Assembly: GCA_019636015.1 (NCBI GenBank)
Contig: JAHBYJ010000001.1
Location: forward strand, 1,054,001-1,118,000
Direction of reading: 5' to 3'
Source: Parvibaculaceae bacterium
GTDB taxonomy: Bacteria > Pseudomonadota > Alphaproteobacteria > Parvibaculales > Parvibaculaceae
DNA: 64,000 bases
The position numbers were made by a program, and so were the translations under genes. This document shows positions 33,830-43,819 of the stretch, piece after piece. A model generated the notes under the pieces. The model ran no database searches. It was not told where the DNA came from and worked only from the letters and a program-made list of their open reading frames with translations. How positions within the stretch are numbered: position 1 is the stretch's first letter; the number at the start of each line of letters is the position of its first letter.

Positions 33830-34444
33830 TCAGTTCCGCTTCAGCATCTCGTCCCGCGCCTGTTCAGCGCGCGAGGCGCCGATCGCCGTTTCCACATGCT
33901 TCTCTTCTTCCGGCGGCGGCAGCACGGCGGGCAGGCCCAGCGCATCGATCCAGAGTTCCCGCGTCCAGCCGGCGCTGTGATAGAGGTGGTGGTCCTCGTC
34001 ATTGCCGATGATGTCGAGCGCTTCCTGCAGCGCTTCTTCCACCTTGCCCGACGCATTCTCGCAGGCATGGTCGATCAGCGTCCAGTTGAGGTGATCTTTC
34101 GTCTCCGCCAGCACAACGCATTCGCCGGCCACGAGCTGCGCCGCTTCCGGGTCGCCTGCCTTGAGCGCCATTTCCATCGCCTTCACGAGCGACGCGCCGA
34201 TATGCGCGACGACCGTCCGCCCCGGCGTGCTCTCTTCCGGGTCGAGCCCGAGCTTCTGGAACACGCCGAGCAGCGTCTTGTGGTGCTTGCGCGTTTCCTC
34301 CAGATAGCCTTCCCATTCCTCGTGCAGGTCTTCGTTGATCGCGCATTTCAGCGCCGTCTCGTAGATCTTGATGCCGCCGGCCTCCGTCTCGAGCGCCTGA
34401 TAGAGCAATTCGTGAAGCTGATCCTTCTTGATTGCCTGTCCCAT
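33830..34444 (-). CDS. Ferritin-like domain protein
   Basis: The start at 34444 follows GGAGG and gives 204 residues. Residues 5-150 form a four-helix bundle with metal-ligand-like motifs: ALETEAGGIKIYE, EEWEGYLEETRKHH, VAGECVVLAETKDH. The last 40 residues are a low-complexity charged tail. It may bind iron or manganese and act in stress protection, which is inferred from fold and from the CBS and small membrane genes nearby. It converges on the serine hydrolase. Confidence 0.75.
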   Translation of the reverse strand: MGQAIKKDQLHELLYQALETEAGGIKIYETALKCAINEDLHEEWEGYLEETRKHHKTLLGVFQKLGLDPEESTPGRTVVAHIGASLVKAMEMALKAGDPEAAQLVAGECVVLAETKDHLNWTLIDHACENASGKVEEALQEALDIIGNDEDHHLYHSAGWTRELWIDALGLPAVLPPPEEEKHVETAIGASRAEQARDEMLKRN

Positions 34445-34552
34445 CTTGTCCTCCGGGGGTGCATGAGGCGCGCGAAATGCCGCGCGCCGTAGCGATGGAA
34501 CGAAGTCCCCGCCTTGCTGTTCCCTCAAGGCAGGCAGCCAATGGAGGAACCC

Positions 34553-34720
34553 ATGCAGGACGAAAGGAACCCGTCGAAGGAACCCCTTGTTTATCCGGCA
34601 GGAAAGGCGCGGCAGGGACAGATCGTGCTCAACACGCCCGCCCGCCGCTTCATCTTCTTCGGCGGTCTTGTCGCCTTCGTGCTTCTCGCAATCGTGCTCC
34701 GCTTCGTCATCGCGCCCTGA
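34553..34720 (+). CDS. Small single-pass membrane protein, 55 aa
   Basis: The ATG at 34553 lies five bases after GGAGG; an ATG at 34541 has no such site. Residues 1-30 are polar and contain GKARQGQIVLNTPARR, a motif that I recall from small alphaproteobacterial proteins often mislabelled as ABC permease peptides. Residues 32-52 form one membrane helix. It lies between the divergent ferritin-like gene and the CBS gene. Function unknown. Confidence 0.65.
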   Translation: MQDERNPSKEPLVYPAGKARQGQIVLNTPARRFIFFGGLVAFVLLAIVLRFVIAP

Positions 34721-34750
34721 ATGGGAAGCGAAGAACCGGGATGAACGCAA

Positions 34751-34780
34751 ACGCCCCGCGGGCGCAGGCCCACGGGGCGT
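34751..34780 (-). terminator. GC-rich hairpin, possible terminator
   Basis: ACGCCCCG (34751-34758) pairs with CGGGGCGT (34773-34780), and after one mismatch GGGC pairs with GCCC around a GCAG loop. It lies 24 bases downstream of the CBS gene on the minus strand and close after the 55-aa gene on the plus strand. The T tract is weak on both sides. Confidence 0.45.
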
Positions 34781-34803
34781 CGGTGTGAACCCTGGCGCGA
34801 GCC

Positions 34804-35232
34804 TCAGGCGCCTTGGCTGTGCGCGCCGCCCGGTTGCGAGGCGCCGTAAAGCGCCCTGTCGGCGCTGCCATTCGCCAGCACGATATCGGCCAGCGACAGC
34901 ATGCCCACGAGCCGCTTGTCGTGATTGATCACGACGACGCGCCTCAGCCGGTTGTCGCTCATGTTCTTCTGCACTTCGTCGATCTCCTGATCGTCGAAGC
35001 AATATCTGATCTCCGGCGTCATCACCTCGCGGATCTTCGTGTCCGGGCCCTTGCCCTCGGCAATGGCACGAATGGCGATGTCCCGGTCGGTAATCATGCC
35101 GACGAGCTTGTCGTTCTCGCCCACCGGAATGGCGCCGGCGTCGATCTGGGCAAGCGTGCGCGCCGCATCGCGGATCGTGTCGTCCGGATTGCAGACCTGC
35201 ACATCTTGCGTCATGGCTTCGCTCACTTTCAT
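34804..35232 (-). CDS. Paired CBS-domain protein
   Basis: From the ATG at 35232 (GGAGG upstream) the 142-residue protein is two CBS motifs in tandem: MKVSEAMTQDVQVCNPDDTIRDA to VGMITDRDIAIRAI, and KIREVMTPEIRYCFDDQEI to VGMLSLADIVLA. Such stand-alone pairs bind adenine nucleotides and sense energy or redox state. The two cysteines (VCNP, YCFD) at matching positions are a curious symmetry. The C-terminal tail is Gly/Ala-rich. Confidence 0.9.
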   Translation of the reverse strand: MKVSEAMTQDVQVCNPDDTIRDAARTLAQIDAGAIPVGENDKLVGMITDRDIAIRAIAEGKGPDTKIREVMTPEIRYCFDDQEIDEVQKNMSDNRLRRVVVINHDKRLVGMLSLADIVLANGSADRALYGASQPGGAHSQGA

Positions 35233-35450
35233 GGCGGCCTCCGTCTGTCTGGGGGTGGAACCTGCCGCCTCTGTGCGGCAGATACCGGACTCAACGGAAG
35301 CTCCCCGCTTCTGTTCCGCTGAGGGACAGACGGCAGCCGGCATAATCGCCGCTCATTTATCGCGGGTTTCAAGGCTTCCATAACTCGTCTGCATGGCAGC
35401 TGGATTCAGTCCCACGTCCCGGCGAGTGACCGGAATCGCTCACCATCAAT

Positions 35451-36965
35451 CTATGTGAGGCTCTGATCTGACGACTGATCTGGAAATGCGCTCCGGTCGG
35501 GCGGTAGGCCGGTAGGAGTGACGTCTGGAACAGTGACTGATTCGTCGCAACTTTCGGATGCTTCCGCGGCGGACGCTGCTACTACAACATTTAGCGCCTC
35601 CTCGGCGGCTTCATCGGCCGCAGCCGCCACCTCTTTCAGGCCGGGCCTTGTTTCCTGTTCTTCCACAGGAATGTTCTCCGCGCGCACTTGAGGGGGCTTA
35701 GGTTGGAAGGCTTGCAAATGCTGGCCGATATTTTCGTAGAATTCCGGAACTAGGCGCTCCAATTCCTCGACGAAAGTCTTGTTTCCACTGAAACGACCTG
35801 CAATATCGCGCACCATCATGATTCTGAACGACGAAGGCAGTCCTGCTGCGAAAGCACGGTCGACTACCTCGTCGCCACCGCGCAGTTGTGCAAGCGTCAT
35901 CCGAACGGAGGGCGTACGTCCGGGCATAATCGCTTCGACATGGACTTCCGCAGGCTCAGACTTCTGGAGCTGTTTCAACAGCCAGTTGATACGGCTTGAC
36001 GCCCGTTTCGTGTCCGGAGCGTCAAGCGACATGGAGGCAATAAGGCAACGTCTCGTCATGTCGGCTTGCACGTAAAGCGTGTCGGCAGCATCAGGTATTT
36101 CGAGTTCCACCCCAAGCGTATGATCCTTCGAGAGAGTTTCAGCATCTGCTGCCACGCGCGCAGAAGGATCATTTGCGTGCGCACGAGAGAGTTTCTGGCG
36201 CACGCGGCTTCGCAGTTTACGAGTCATCAACAGCGACAGGTCGCGCGCTTCCTGATGCCAAGCGGCGACGGTGTTGATTACCTCGGGCGACGATTTTGAA
36301 AGAGTGCCTCGTGCGTTGACGCTTAAAACCACATCCTTCCATTCCTTGTTCATCCTGTCGAAGCGGCGCACGCCTGTAGATTCGTGGGAGAGGAAGCGAA
36401 CCAACTCGGAAAGAATGAATTTCTGTTCCGGTGCACTGAACTCATCGTCGCCGATCAAGAGCATGGCTTCGGTGATAATGAACATCCAGGACCAGTGGTA
36501 GAGTGTGACGTGACGCTCCAGCACTTTGCCAACCGACACAAGAGAATGTGTGGGCAAGGCGACAAACTGATTTGAGATCGTAATTACGGCATCAATACCG
36601 TTGTCCTTGGCAAGGGCTGCGTAAGAACGGACTTGATCGGGATCGATTTCAGCATTGCCGATTTTCGCTTCGAATAACGCCTGCCACTGGCGGCCACGCC
36701 CGGATAGGACAGATATGTATCCATCGGGGCGGAAGTTCTTGGCGTCGGGTGAGGGCTTGAAAGAAACCTCGGTGAAACTGCTCACTTCCGCCCGTTTCCC
36801 GGCTTTCTGGCCGATCGTGTCGAGCATCCTCTCAGCAAATGGGGGCACCGCCATCATTGCTGCCAGAAAGACCGAGGTTGCCCTGACTTCCTTGTTCGAG
36901 TCGGCTGCAACCGGGATTAGTCGCGCCTTTTCGCCTTTGACGAAGAAATCGGGGCGGGCGGTCAT
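35451..36965 (-). CDS. Stand-alone PD-(D/E)XK nuclease-like protein
   Basis: The 504-residue protein has a nuclease-like core near its N-terminus: E66 (FTEVSF), D81 (FRPDGYISV) and E99-A-K101 (WQALFEAKIG), the spacing of a PD-(D/E)XK site. AVITISNQFVALPTHS follows. Residues 180-420 are mixed alpha/beta without a known domain, and the last 80 residues are Glu/Ala/Pro-rich and probably disordered. It is lower in GC and differs in codon use from neighbours, lies next to tRNA-Thr, and has no methylase partner. I recall similar proteins scattered in proteobacterial islands; their function is not established. Confidence 0.7.
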   Translation of the reverse strand: MTARPDFFVKGEKARLIPVAADSNKEVRATSVFLAAMMAVPPFAERMLDTIGQKAGKRAEVSSFTEVSFKPSPDAKNFRPDGYISVLSGRGRQWQALFEAKIGNAEIDPDQVRSYAALAKDNGIDAVITISNQFVALPTHSLVSVGKVLERHVTLYHWSWMFIITEAMLLIGDDEFSAPEQKFILSELVRFLSHESTGVRRFDRMNKEWKDVVLSVNARGTLSKSSPEVINTVAAWHQEARDLSLLMTRKLRSRVRQKLSRAHANDPSARVAADAETLSKDHTLGVELEIPDAADTLYVQADMTRRCLIASMSLDAPDTKRASSRINWLLKQLQKSEPAEVHVEAIMPGRTPSVRMTLAQLRGGDEVVDRAFAAGLPSSFRIMMVRDIAGRFSGNKTFVEELERLVPEFYENIGQHLQAFQPKPPQVRAENIPVEEQETRPGLKEVAAAADEAAEEALNVVVAASAAEASESCDESVTVPDVTPTGLPPDRSAFPDQSSDQSLT

Positions 36966-37154
36966 CGGAAGTCCTCACTTGTTTGATTGGCGACTGATAC
37001 TCCTGAACAAAAAAAGTCGACTGGGGACAGCATTGCACAGTGCTGCCTGGCTTCAAATTATGGAAACAATATATTTGCGTAGGACGTGGCAAAAGCCAAC
37101 CCCGCTAAGGCGGACATTTGCTGCCATCTATGAATGTCAGTGAAAGGAGGAAAA

Positions 37155-37229
<75 letters not shown>

Positions 37230-37433
37230 ATGCCTCGGGGCGGTGTGGCCCGCCCCAGCCCGCGCCCGGGAGGCGCGGCAAGTCTCGCTCCGAATGGTAA
37301 ATGAACCCTTGGGGCCCCGGCCGAAGCGGGGCTTTCCGAAGCGCGCGGAAAGTGCCATAGCAACCCCCCTCGCGCAAGGTGCCGCAACGCACTATCTTGC
37401 CCCCGAAGCGAAATCCCTATCCGAGAGAATTCC

Positions 37434-37604
37434 ATGAAAAAATCAGGTTCCGGCTTCGATTCCCGCACCCCCGGCGGCAAGGGGGCGGATCGTGCCTCCC
37501 AGACCCAGGAAGCCAAGGCCAAACAGGCCCGCCTCGCCGAGGCGCTTCGCGACAACCTCAAGAAGCGGAAATCCCAGACCCGCGCCCGCAAGGACGCGAA
37601 ATAG
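37434..37604 (+). CDS. Small basic protein, 56 aa
   Basis: The product is 56 residues, almost wholly polar, with 16 or so Lys/Arg and no hydrophobic core. Its second half (EAKAKQARLAEALRDNLKKRK) would form a long amphipathic helix. An AGAG motif precedes the ATG. It sits 120 bases upstream of murA, a position where I recall similar small basic proteins in related genomes. It may bind nucleic acid or ribosomes; function unknown. Confidence 0.6.
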   Translation: MKKSGSGFDSRTPGGKGADRASQTQEAKAKQARLAEALRDNLKKRKSQTRARKDAK

Positions 37605-37724
37605 CCGGATTGGGCCCGCGAAAAAGCCCCGATCCGGCGCGAGAAGGGCCGCCTCGCGCCCTCCCTCGTGACTCGGGGGCGGAGGCCCCCTATAAACCGG
37701 CAAACGCCTGATCGGACACAAGTC

Positions 37725-38999
<1,275 letters not shown>

Positions 39000-39004
39000 G
39001 ACCC

Positions 39005-39445
39005 ATGACGAAAGACCTTCGCCTTGTGGCCGAAGATGCCGCCGACCTCGAAGTGCTTTCCGCCGCGCTGCAGGATGCGGTCCTGCAGGTGCGCGATCTC
39101 GCCTTCCTGCCGTCCACGCGCCGCTTCGCCTGCGTGGTGAACCGTTTTCGCTGGGAAGGCGAGGGCGCTGCCCGCCGCGCGAGCCATGAGCGCGTCCGCG
39201 CCGGCCTCCATTTCGAGAATGTGCTCACCGCCCGCGCGCGCAACATCGCTCAAGGTCGCCCGGAAGGCGTGCTCAATCTTCTCGCCATCCGCTTCGACGA
39301 GATGAACCCGCCTTCGGGTCTCGTCACGCTGGTTTTCTCCGGCGGCGCCAAACTCCGCCTTGAGGTCGAGGCGCTCGAAGCCCATCTCTCCGATCTCGGC
39401 CTTGTCTGGGAAACGCCCAACAAGCCCGAACACGATCTGGACTGA
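39005..39445 (+). CDS. DUF2948-family protein
   Basis: The 146-residue soluble protein matches the DUF2948 family of alphaproteobacteria: LRLVAEDAADLEVLSAALQDAVLQVRDL, then RRFACVVNRFRWE and NLLAIRFDEMNPPSGLVTLVFSGGAKLRLEVEALEAHLSDLG. No catalytic motif is visible. It lies five bases after murA and six before hisD, in a conserved order that suggests a housekeeping role. The function is unknown. Confidence 0.85.
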   Translation: MTKDLRLVAEDAADLEVLSAALQDAVLQVRDLAFLPSTRRFACVVNRFRWEGEGAARRASHERVRAGLHFENVLTARARNIAQGRPEGVLNLLAIRFDEMNPPSGLVTLVFSGGAKLRLEVEALEAHLSDLGLVWETPNKPEHDLD

Positions 39446-39450
39446 ACGAA

Positions 39451-40746
39451 ATGCCCATCCGTCTGAACGCAAGGGACGCGAATTTCGAGGGAGCCTTCGC
39501 TGCATTGCTCACCGGCAAGCGCGAGGCATCCGTCGATGTGAACGACACGGTCGCGAAGATCGTGGCGGATGTCCGCGCGCGCGGCGATGAGGCGCTGGTC
39601 GAATACACGCGCCGCTTCGACCGCCTGCCGGAACTGACGGTCGAAACGCTCGCCATCCCGCAAGAGGATCTCGATGCCGCCGCCGCGTCCTGCGATCCGA
39701 AAACACTCGATGCGCTGAAGCTCGCCGCCGCCCGTATCGAGGCCTACCACGTCCGCCAGCGCCCGGAAGATGCGCGCTTCACGGATGAGGCGGGCGTCGA
39801 ACTCGGCCATCGCTGGACGCCGGTCGGCGCCGTCGGCCTTTACGTGCCGGGCGGCACCGCGAATTATCCAAGCTCCGTGCTGATGAATGCGATCCCCGCA
39901 AGGGTCGCAGGCGTGAAGCGCATCGTCATGGTCGTGCCGACGCCGGATGGCGTGGTGAACCCTCTGGTGCTTGCCGCCGCGAAGCTTGCCGGTGTGAGCG
40001 AGGTTTACCGTGTCGGCGGCGCGCAGGCCGTTGCCGCGCTTGCTTGCGGCACGGCGACCATCGCCCCCGTCGACAAGATCGTCGGCCCCGGCAATGCCTT
40101 TGTCGCCGCCGCCAAGCGCCAGGTCTTCGGTCAGGTCGGCATCGACATGATCGCGGGCCCGTCTGAAATTCTCGTCGTCGCCGACGGCAAGAACGATCCC
40201 GATTGGATCGCCGCCGATCTCCTCTCGCAGGCCGAGCACGATGAAAGCTCGCAATCGATCCTGATCACGGACGATGCCGCTTTCGCCGCCCGTGTCGAGG
40301 AAGCCGTGGAACGCCAGTTGAAGGCGCTGCCGCGCGAGACCACCGCCACGAAAAGCTGGGCCGATTTCGGCGCCGTCATTCTGGTGGAGAAGCTTGACGA
40401 TGCCGCGCCGCTGGTCGATCGCCTCGCGCCCGAACATCTCGAACTCGCGGTCGATGATGCCGAAGCCCTGCTCGCGAAAGTCACGAATGCAGGCGCTGTC
40501 TTCCTCGGCCGCTACACGCCGGAAGCGATCGGCGACTATGTGGCGGGCTCGAACCATGTGCTGCCCACCGCCCGCTCGGCACGCTTCTCGTCGGGCCTCA
40601 ATGTGCTCGACTTCATGAAGCGCACCTCCATCGTCCGCTGCGACGCCGATGCGCTCCGCGCCATCGGCCCCGCCGCCCTCGCGCTCGCCGAAGCCGAAGG
40701 CCTCGACGCCCACCTCCGCTCCGTGGCGATCAGATTGAATTTGTAA
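39451..40746 (+). CDS. hisD: Histidinol dehydrogenase
   Basis: The 431-residue enzyme oxidises L-histidinol to L-histidine in two NAD-dependent steps, the end of histidine synthesis. Family segments include VGLYVPGGTANYPSSVLMNAIPA, GGAQAVAALACGT, GPGNAFVAAAKRQVFG, IDMIAGPSEI, SQAEHDESSQS with zinc ligands Gln and His, APEHLEL with catalytic Glu-His, and GSNHVLPT. It is cotranscribed with the genes upstream. The rest of the histidine pathway is not in this window. Confidence 0.96.
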   Translation: MPIRLNARDANFEGAFAALLTGKREASVDVNDTVAKIVADVRARGDEALVEYTRRFDRLPELTVETLAIPQEDLDAAAASCDPKTLDALKLAAARIEAYHVRQRPEDARFTDEAGVELGHRWTPVGAVGLYVPGGTANYPSSVLMNAIPARVAGVKRIVMVVPTPDGVVNPLVLAAAKLAGVSEVYRVGGAQAVAALACGTATIAPVDKIVGPGNAFVAAAKRQVFGQVGIDMIAGPSEILVVADGKNDPDWIAADLLSQAEHDESSQSILITDDAAFAARVEEAVERQLKALPRETTATKSWADFGAVILVEKLDDAAPLVDRLAPEHLELAVDDAEALLAKVTNAGAVFLGRYTPEAIGDYVAGSNHVLPTARSARFSSGLNVLDFMKRTSIVRCDADALRAIGPAALALAEAEGLDAHLRSVAIRLNL

Positions 40747-40785
40747 ACTCTCTGGTCTGGCTGCGAGACCGAGAAAAATAGAAGT

Positions 40786-40920
40786 GTCATCCCGGCGAAA
40801 GCCGGGACCCATTGGTTCCCTCAGCAAATGATATTCGATCGGGTAGACGCGCCGACCTCCTTGTCGACGGCCCGGAGCCGATGAGACGTGGATTGGGTCC
40901 CGGCTTTCGCCGGGATGACA
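40786..40920. repeat. Interspersed palindromic repeat, family A, paired copies
   Basis: The left unit (40786-40810) reads GTCATCCCGGCGAAAGCCGG and continues GACCCA; the right unit (40892-40920) is its inverted copy. The two face each other across about 80 bases. Each unit is a hairpin with GAAA or TTTC loop. The pair separates hisD from the UPF0262 gene. Confidence 0.85.
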
Positions 40921-40998
40921 TTATGTGGGTGGAGCGACTGCAGGAGTGATCTCCAATCGCTCGCTTCCCTCGCCCAAATCGGCTTAAACTGCGCCACC

Positions 40999-41529
40999 AT
41001 GTCAGACCGTACAGCAGACGATGAGGCAAATGCGGAAGGCGCCCCGGCAATCCCGGCAGGCGCCAATTACCGCATTGCCGATCTCGTGCTGGACGAGCAC
41101 TCCGTCGTCCGCCGCAGCCCCGATGTCGAGCATGAGCGGAAGGTCGCTATCTTCGATCTTTTGGAGGAAAACAGCTTCGCGCCCGTCGGCAGCGATGGCG
41201 GGCCTTACATCCTCCATCTCGCCATCGAGGAAAACCGCCTCGTCTTCGACATCCGTCTCGAAACGGGCGATCCCCATGGCAAGGTACTGCTCTCGCTGAC
41301 CCCCTTCCGCAAAATCATCAAGGACTACTTCCTGATCTGCGAAAGCTATTACGACGCGATCAAGACGGCCGCACCCGCGCAGATCGAGGCGATCGACATG
41401 GGCCGCCGCGGCCTTCACAATGAAGGCTCGCAGACATTGAAGGACCGCCTCTCCGGCAAGATCGAAATGGATTTCGATACGGCCCGGCGTCTCTTCACGC
41501 TGATCTGCGTCTTGCACATCAAGGGATGA
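40999..41529 (+). CDS. UPF0262-family protein
   Basis: The 176-residue protein matches UPF0262, restricted to alphaproteobacteria: [35 protein letters not shown], then [38 protein letters not shown] and [21 protein letters not shown]. No catalytic motif is known. It overlaps the phosphatase gene by four bases. The N-terminal 25 residues are variable. The function is unknown. Confidence 0.9.
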   Translation: MSDRTADDEANAEGAPAIPAGANYRIADLVLDEHSVVRRSPDVEHERKVAIFDLLEENSFAPVGSDGGPYILHLAIEENRLVFDIRLETGDPHGKVLLSLTPFRKIIKDYFLICESYYDAIKTAAPAQIEAIDMGRRGLHNEGSQTLKDRLSGKIEMDFDTARRLFTLICVLHIKG

Positions 41530-42017
41530 GTGACGTGGCGAAGCAGGGCGCGAATGTGGAACGCAAGCCGGTCCTGCCGGGCTCCGTTCTCTTTGCCTGC
41601 AATCTCAACACGGTGCGCTCCGCCATGGCGGAGGCGATCCTGAAGAAGCTCTACGGGAACCGCATCTATGTCGATTCCGCGGGCGTCGCCCCCGCCGAGG
41701 AGCCCGATCCCTTCACCGCCGAGGTGCTGCGCGAGGAAGGCTTCGCCCCCTCCGCGAGCGGCCCCAAGGGCTTCGACGATCTGGACGAAACGAGCTTCGA
41801 CCTCATCGTGGCGCTGACGCCGGAGGCCCGCGCGCGAGCCGAGGAACTCACGCGCTCCTCCGCCACCGATGTCGAATACTGGGAGGTGGGCGACCCGCTG
41901 GCCGCCCCCACCGGCGGCAATCGCGATCGCCGCCTCGCCGCTTACCGCGAGCTCAGGGAGACGCTGCGGCGCTATATTGAAAGCCGCTTCGGCCGGGCGG
42001 GCGCCGCCGCCGGCTGA
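41526..42017 (+). CDS. Low-molecular-weight protein-tyrosine phosphatase-like protein
   Basis: The 163-residue protein has the phosphate-binding loop C25-NLNTV-R31-S after a hydrophobic strand ([14 protein letters not shown]), matching CX5R(S) of the LMW phosphatase/arsenate reductase fold, and [16 protein letters not shown]. The usual DPY/W-containing loop is replaced by [10 protein letters not shown], where Asp could be the general acid. It may dephosphorylate Tyr-phosphorylated or Arg-phosphorylated proteins; an arsenate-reductase role is less likely without ars genes. It is coupled to UPF0262. Confidence 0.88.
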   Translation: MSDVAKQGANVERKPVLPGSVLFACNLNTVRSAMAEAILKKLYGNRIYVDSAGVAPAEEPDPFTAEVLREEGFAPSASGPKGFDDLDETSFDLIVALTPEARARAEELTRSSATDVEYWEVGDPLAAPTGGNRDRRLAAYRELRETLRRYIESRFGRAGAAAG

Positions 42018-42116
42018 TCCTCCGCCCGCAGAAGATCGGGCCTGCGGCCTCCATTAATCCGCCCCAATCTTCGTGATATAAGAATGCCGCAACATCCGTT
42101 GGGGAGGGCATCGCCC

Positions 42117-42842
42117 ATGAAATCCATATTCGCACTGACCGCCGCGCTGGTTCTCGGCCTCGGCATCGCGCTTGGCGGCTATCTTGCCGGCGACGGGCTG
42201 GTGAAGTCCCGTCTCGGCGACCGCTCCATATCCGTGAAGGGCCTCTCCGAACGGGAGGTCAAGGCCGACCTCGCGCTCTGGGCGCTGCGCTTCGTCGTCA
42301 CCGGCGATGAGCTTGCCGCGACCCAGGCGGAAGTGAAGCGCAACGCCGAAATCGTCAATGCCTTCCTGAAGAGCCACGGTTTCGCCGATGACGAAATCGA
42401 GCTTCAGGCGCCGCAGGTGACCGACCGCCTCGCCCAGATGTATTCGAGCGGCGAGTTCAACACCCGCTTCATCATTGCCCAGCAGATCGTTCTCCGCACA
42501 ACCAATGTGGATCAGGTCGCGGAAGCGAATCGCGACTCGAGCAGCCTGGTGGAGCAGGGCGTCGTCCTCTCGAATGAGTACGGCCCGGTCCGCCCGTCCT
42601 ACCTCTTCACCCGGATTGCCGAGGTGAAGCCCGAAATGCTCGAGGAGGCGACCGTCCGCGCCCGTGAGGCGGCCGAAACCTTCGCCAATGATTCAGGCTC
42701 CCGCCTCGGCGGCATCCGCCGCGCCTGGCAGGGCCAGTTCTCGATCCTGCCGCGCGACGAAACGCCGGGCGCCCAGGAGAGCGAGCAGATCATGAAAATC
42801 GTCCGTGTCGTCTCCACCGTCGACTACTTGCTGGTCGACTGA
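42117..42842 (+). CDS. SIMPL-domain (DUF541) periplasmic protein
   Basis: The 241-residue protein has an N-terminal signal/anchor segment (residues 3-24) and a SIMPL domain: SISVKGLSEREVKADLALWALRF, then AEVKRNAEIVNAFLKSHGF and the C-terminal ATVRAREAAETFANDSGSRLGGIRRAWQGQF. Relatives (YggE, BP26) are periplasmic proteins linked to oxidative-stress relief and channel-like oligomers. It lies between the phosphatase and infA, where related genomes have no such gene. Confidence 0.9.
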   Translation: MKSIFALTAALVLGLGIALGGYLAGDGLVKSRLGDRSISVKGLSEREVKADLALWALRFVVTGDELAATQAEVKRNAEIVNAFLKSHGFADDEIELQAPQVTDRLAQMYSSGEFNTRFIIAQQIVLRTTNVDQVAEANRDSSSLVEQGVVLSNEYGPVRPSYLFTRIAEVKPEMLEEATVRAREAAETFANDSGSRLGGIRRAWQGQFSILPRDETPGAQESEQIMKIVRVVSTVDYLLVD

Positions 42843-42872
42843 GGCAAAAAGACCGGAAAATCAATGATTTGG

Positions 42873-42904
42873 GCCCGGCACGCGCATGAATTCGCGGGCC
42901 GGGC
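42873..42904 (+). terminator. Hairpin terminator before infA
   Basis: GCCCGGC (42873-42879) pairs with GCCGGGC (42898-42904) and CGCG (42881-42884) with CGCG (42893-42896). It lies 30 bases after the SIMPL gene stop and is followed by TCTTGATTT, a weak T-rich tail. infA is thus probably driven by its own promoter. Confidence 0.5.
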
Positions 42905-42962
42905 TCTTGATTTCCGCCCGCTTTCTGACCATTCTTCCGGCCAAATTTCCAAAGGATAGTGA

Positions 42963-43181
42963 ATGGCCAAGGAAGAAATGCTCGAGTTTCCGGGCGTGGT
43001 GACGGAACTGCTGCCCAACGCCACGTTCCGCGTGAAGCTCGAGAACGAACACGAGATCATCGCCCACACCGCCGGCAAGATGCGCAAGAACCGCATCCGC
43101 GTGCTTGCGGGCGACAAGGTGCTTGTCGAAATGACGCCCTATGACCTGACCAAGGGCCGGATCACCTACCGGTTCAAGTGA
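42963..43181 (+). CDS. infA: Translation initiation factor IF-1
   Basis: The 72-residue protein is a complete IF-1 with its OB fold: [70 protein letters not shown] is close to the family standard, including the A-site-binding basic loop. It binds the 30S ribosomal A site during initiation. It is followed eight bases later by maf. Essential in bacteria. Confidence 0.98.
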   Translation: MAKEEMLEFPGVVTELLPNATFRVKLENEHEIIAHTAGKMRKNRIRVLAGDKVLVEMTPYDLTKGRITYRFK

Positions 43182-43188
43182 AGCGCCG

Positions 43189-43779
43189 GTGCCGGTAAAG
43201 GGCGCGAATCCCCGCCTCATCCTCGCCAGCGCCTCGCCGCGCCGGCTGTCCCTGCTCCGTCAGATCGGCGTCGAGCCGGATGAGGTCGTTGCAAGCGAAC
43301 TCGATGAAACGCCCCTGAAGGGCGAGCTGCCGCGCCTTCATGCCGCGCGCCTTGCCCGCGAAAAGGCGGAGGCCGTCGCAGCCTCGCATCCCGGCGCGCT
43401 CGTGCTCGGTGCCGACACGGTGGTTGCCTGCGGCCGCCGCATCCTGTCGAAAGCGGAAACGGAGGCAGACGCCCGCGCCTGCCTCGCGCTTCTTTCAGGC
43501 CGCGCGCATCGCGTCTACACCGCCATTCATCTCGTGACGCCGGGCCGCGCCATCTCGCGCGTCAGCGAAACCCGCGTCACCTTCAAGCGCCTCTCGGATG
43601 AAGAAATCGCCGCCTATCTCGCCAGCGGCGAATGGCAGGGCAAGGCCGGCGGCTATGCCATCCAGGGCCGCGCCGCGCTTTTCGTCCGCGCGCTCTCCGG
43701 TTCCCATTCATCTGTCGTGGGATTGCCCCTCTTCGAGGTGGGTCAGCTTCTCGCAGGCGCGGGGTATCGGCTCGCGTGA
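43189..43779 (+). CDS. maf: Maf-family nucleotide pyrophosphatase
   Basis: The 196-residue protein starts at a GTG eight bases after infA. ILASASPRRLSLLRQIG is the canonical N-terminal motif, LVLGADTVVACG holds the catalytic Asp, and VTFKRLSDEEIAAYLASGEWQGKAGGYAIQGRAALFV is the conserved substrate segment. It hydrolyses modified or canonical nucleoside triphosphates (dTTP/UTP or m7GTP type) to prevent their incorporation. It forms an operon with infA. Confidence 0.95.
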   Translation: MPVKGANPRLILASASPRRLSLLRQIGVEPDEVVASELDETPLKGELPRLHAARLAREKAEAVAASHPGALVLGADTVVACGRRILSKAETEADARACLALLSGRAHRVYTAIHLVTPGRAISRVSETRVTFKRLSDEEIAAYLASGEWQGKAGGYAIQGRAALFVRALSGSHSSVVGLPLFEVGQLLAGAGYRLA

Positions 43780-43784
43780 AGTGC

Positions 43785-43809
43785 CGCCCCGGCGCAGGGG
43801 GCCGGGGCG
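43785..43809. terminator. Hairpin between convergent maf and methyltransferase genes
   Basis: CGCCCCGGC (43785-43793) pairs perfectly with GCCGGGGCG (43801-43809) around a GCAGGGG loop. It starts six bases after the maf stop and lies ten bases before the opposing stop. No clear T tract, but position suggests a bidirectional stop. Confidence 0.55.
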
Positions 43810-43819
43810 CGCTCTTCGT

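Noticed and set aside
33830..34444. Ferritin-like gene as rubrerythrin
   Set aside because: The rubredoxin-type cysteine pairs are missing and the ligand spacing differs.
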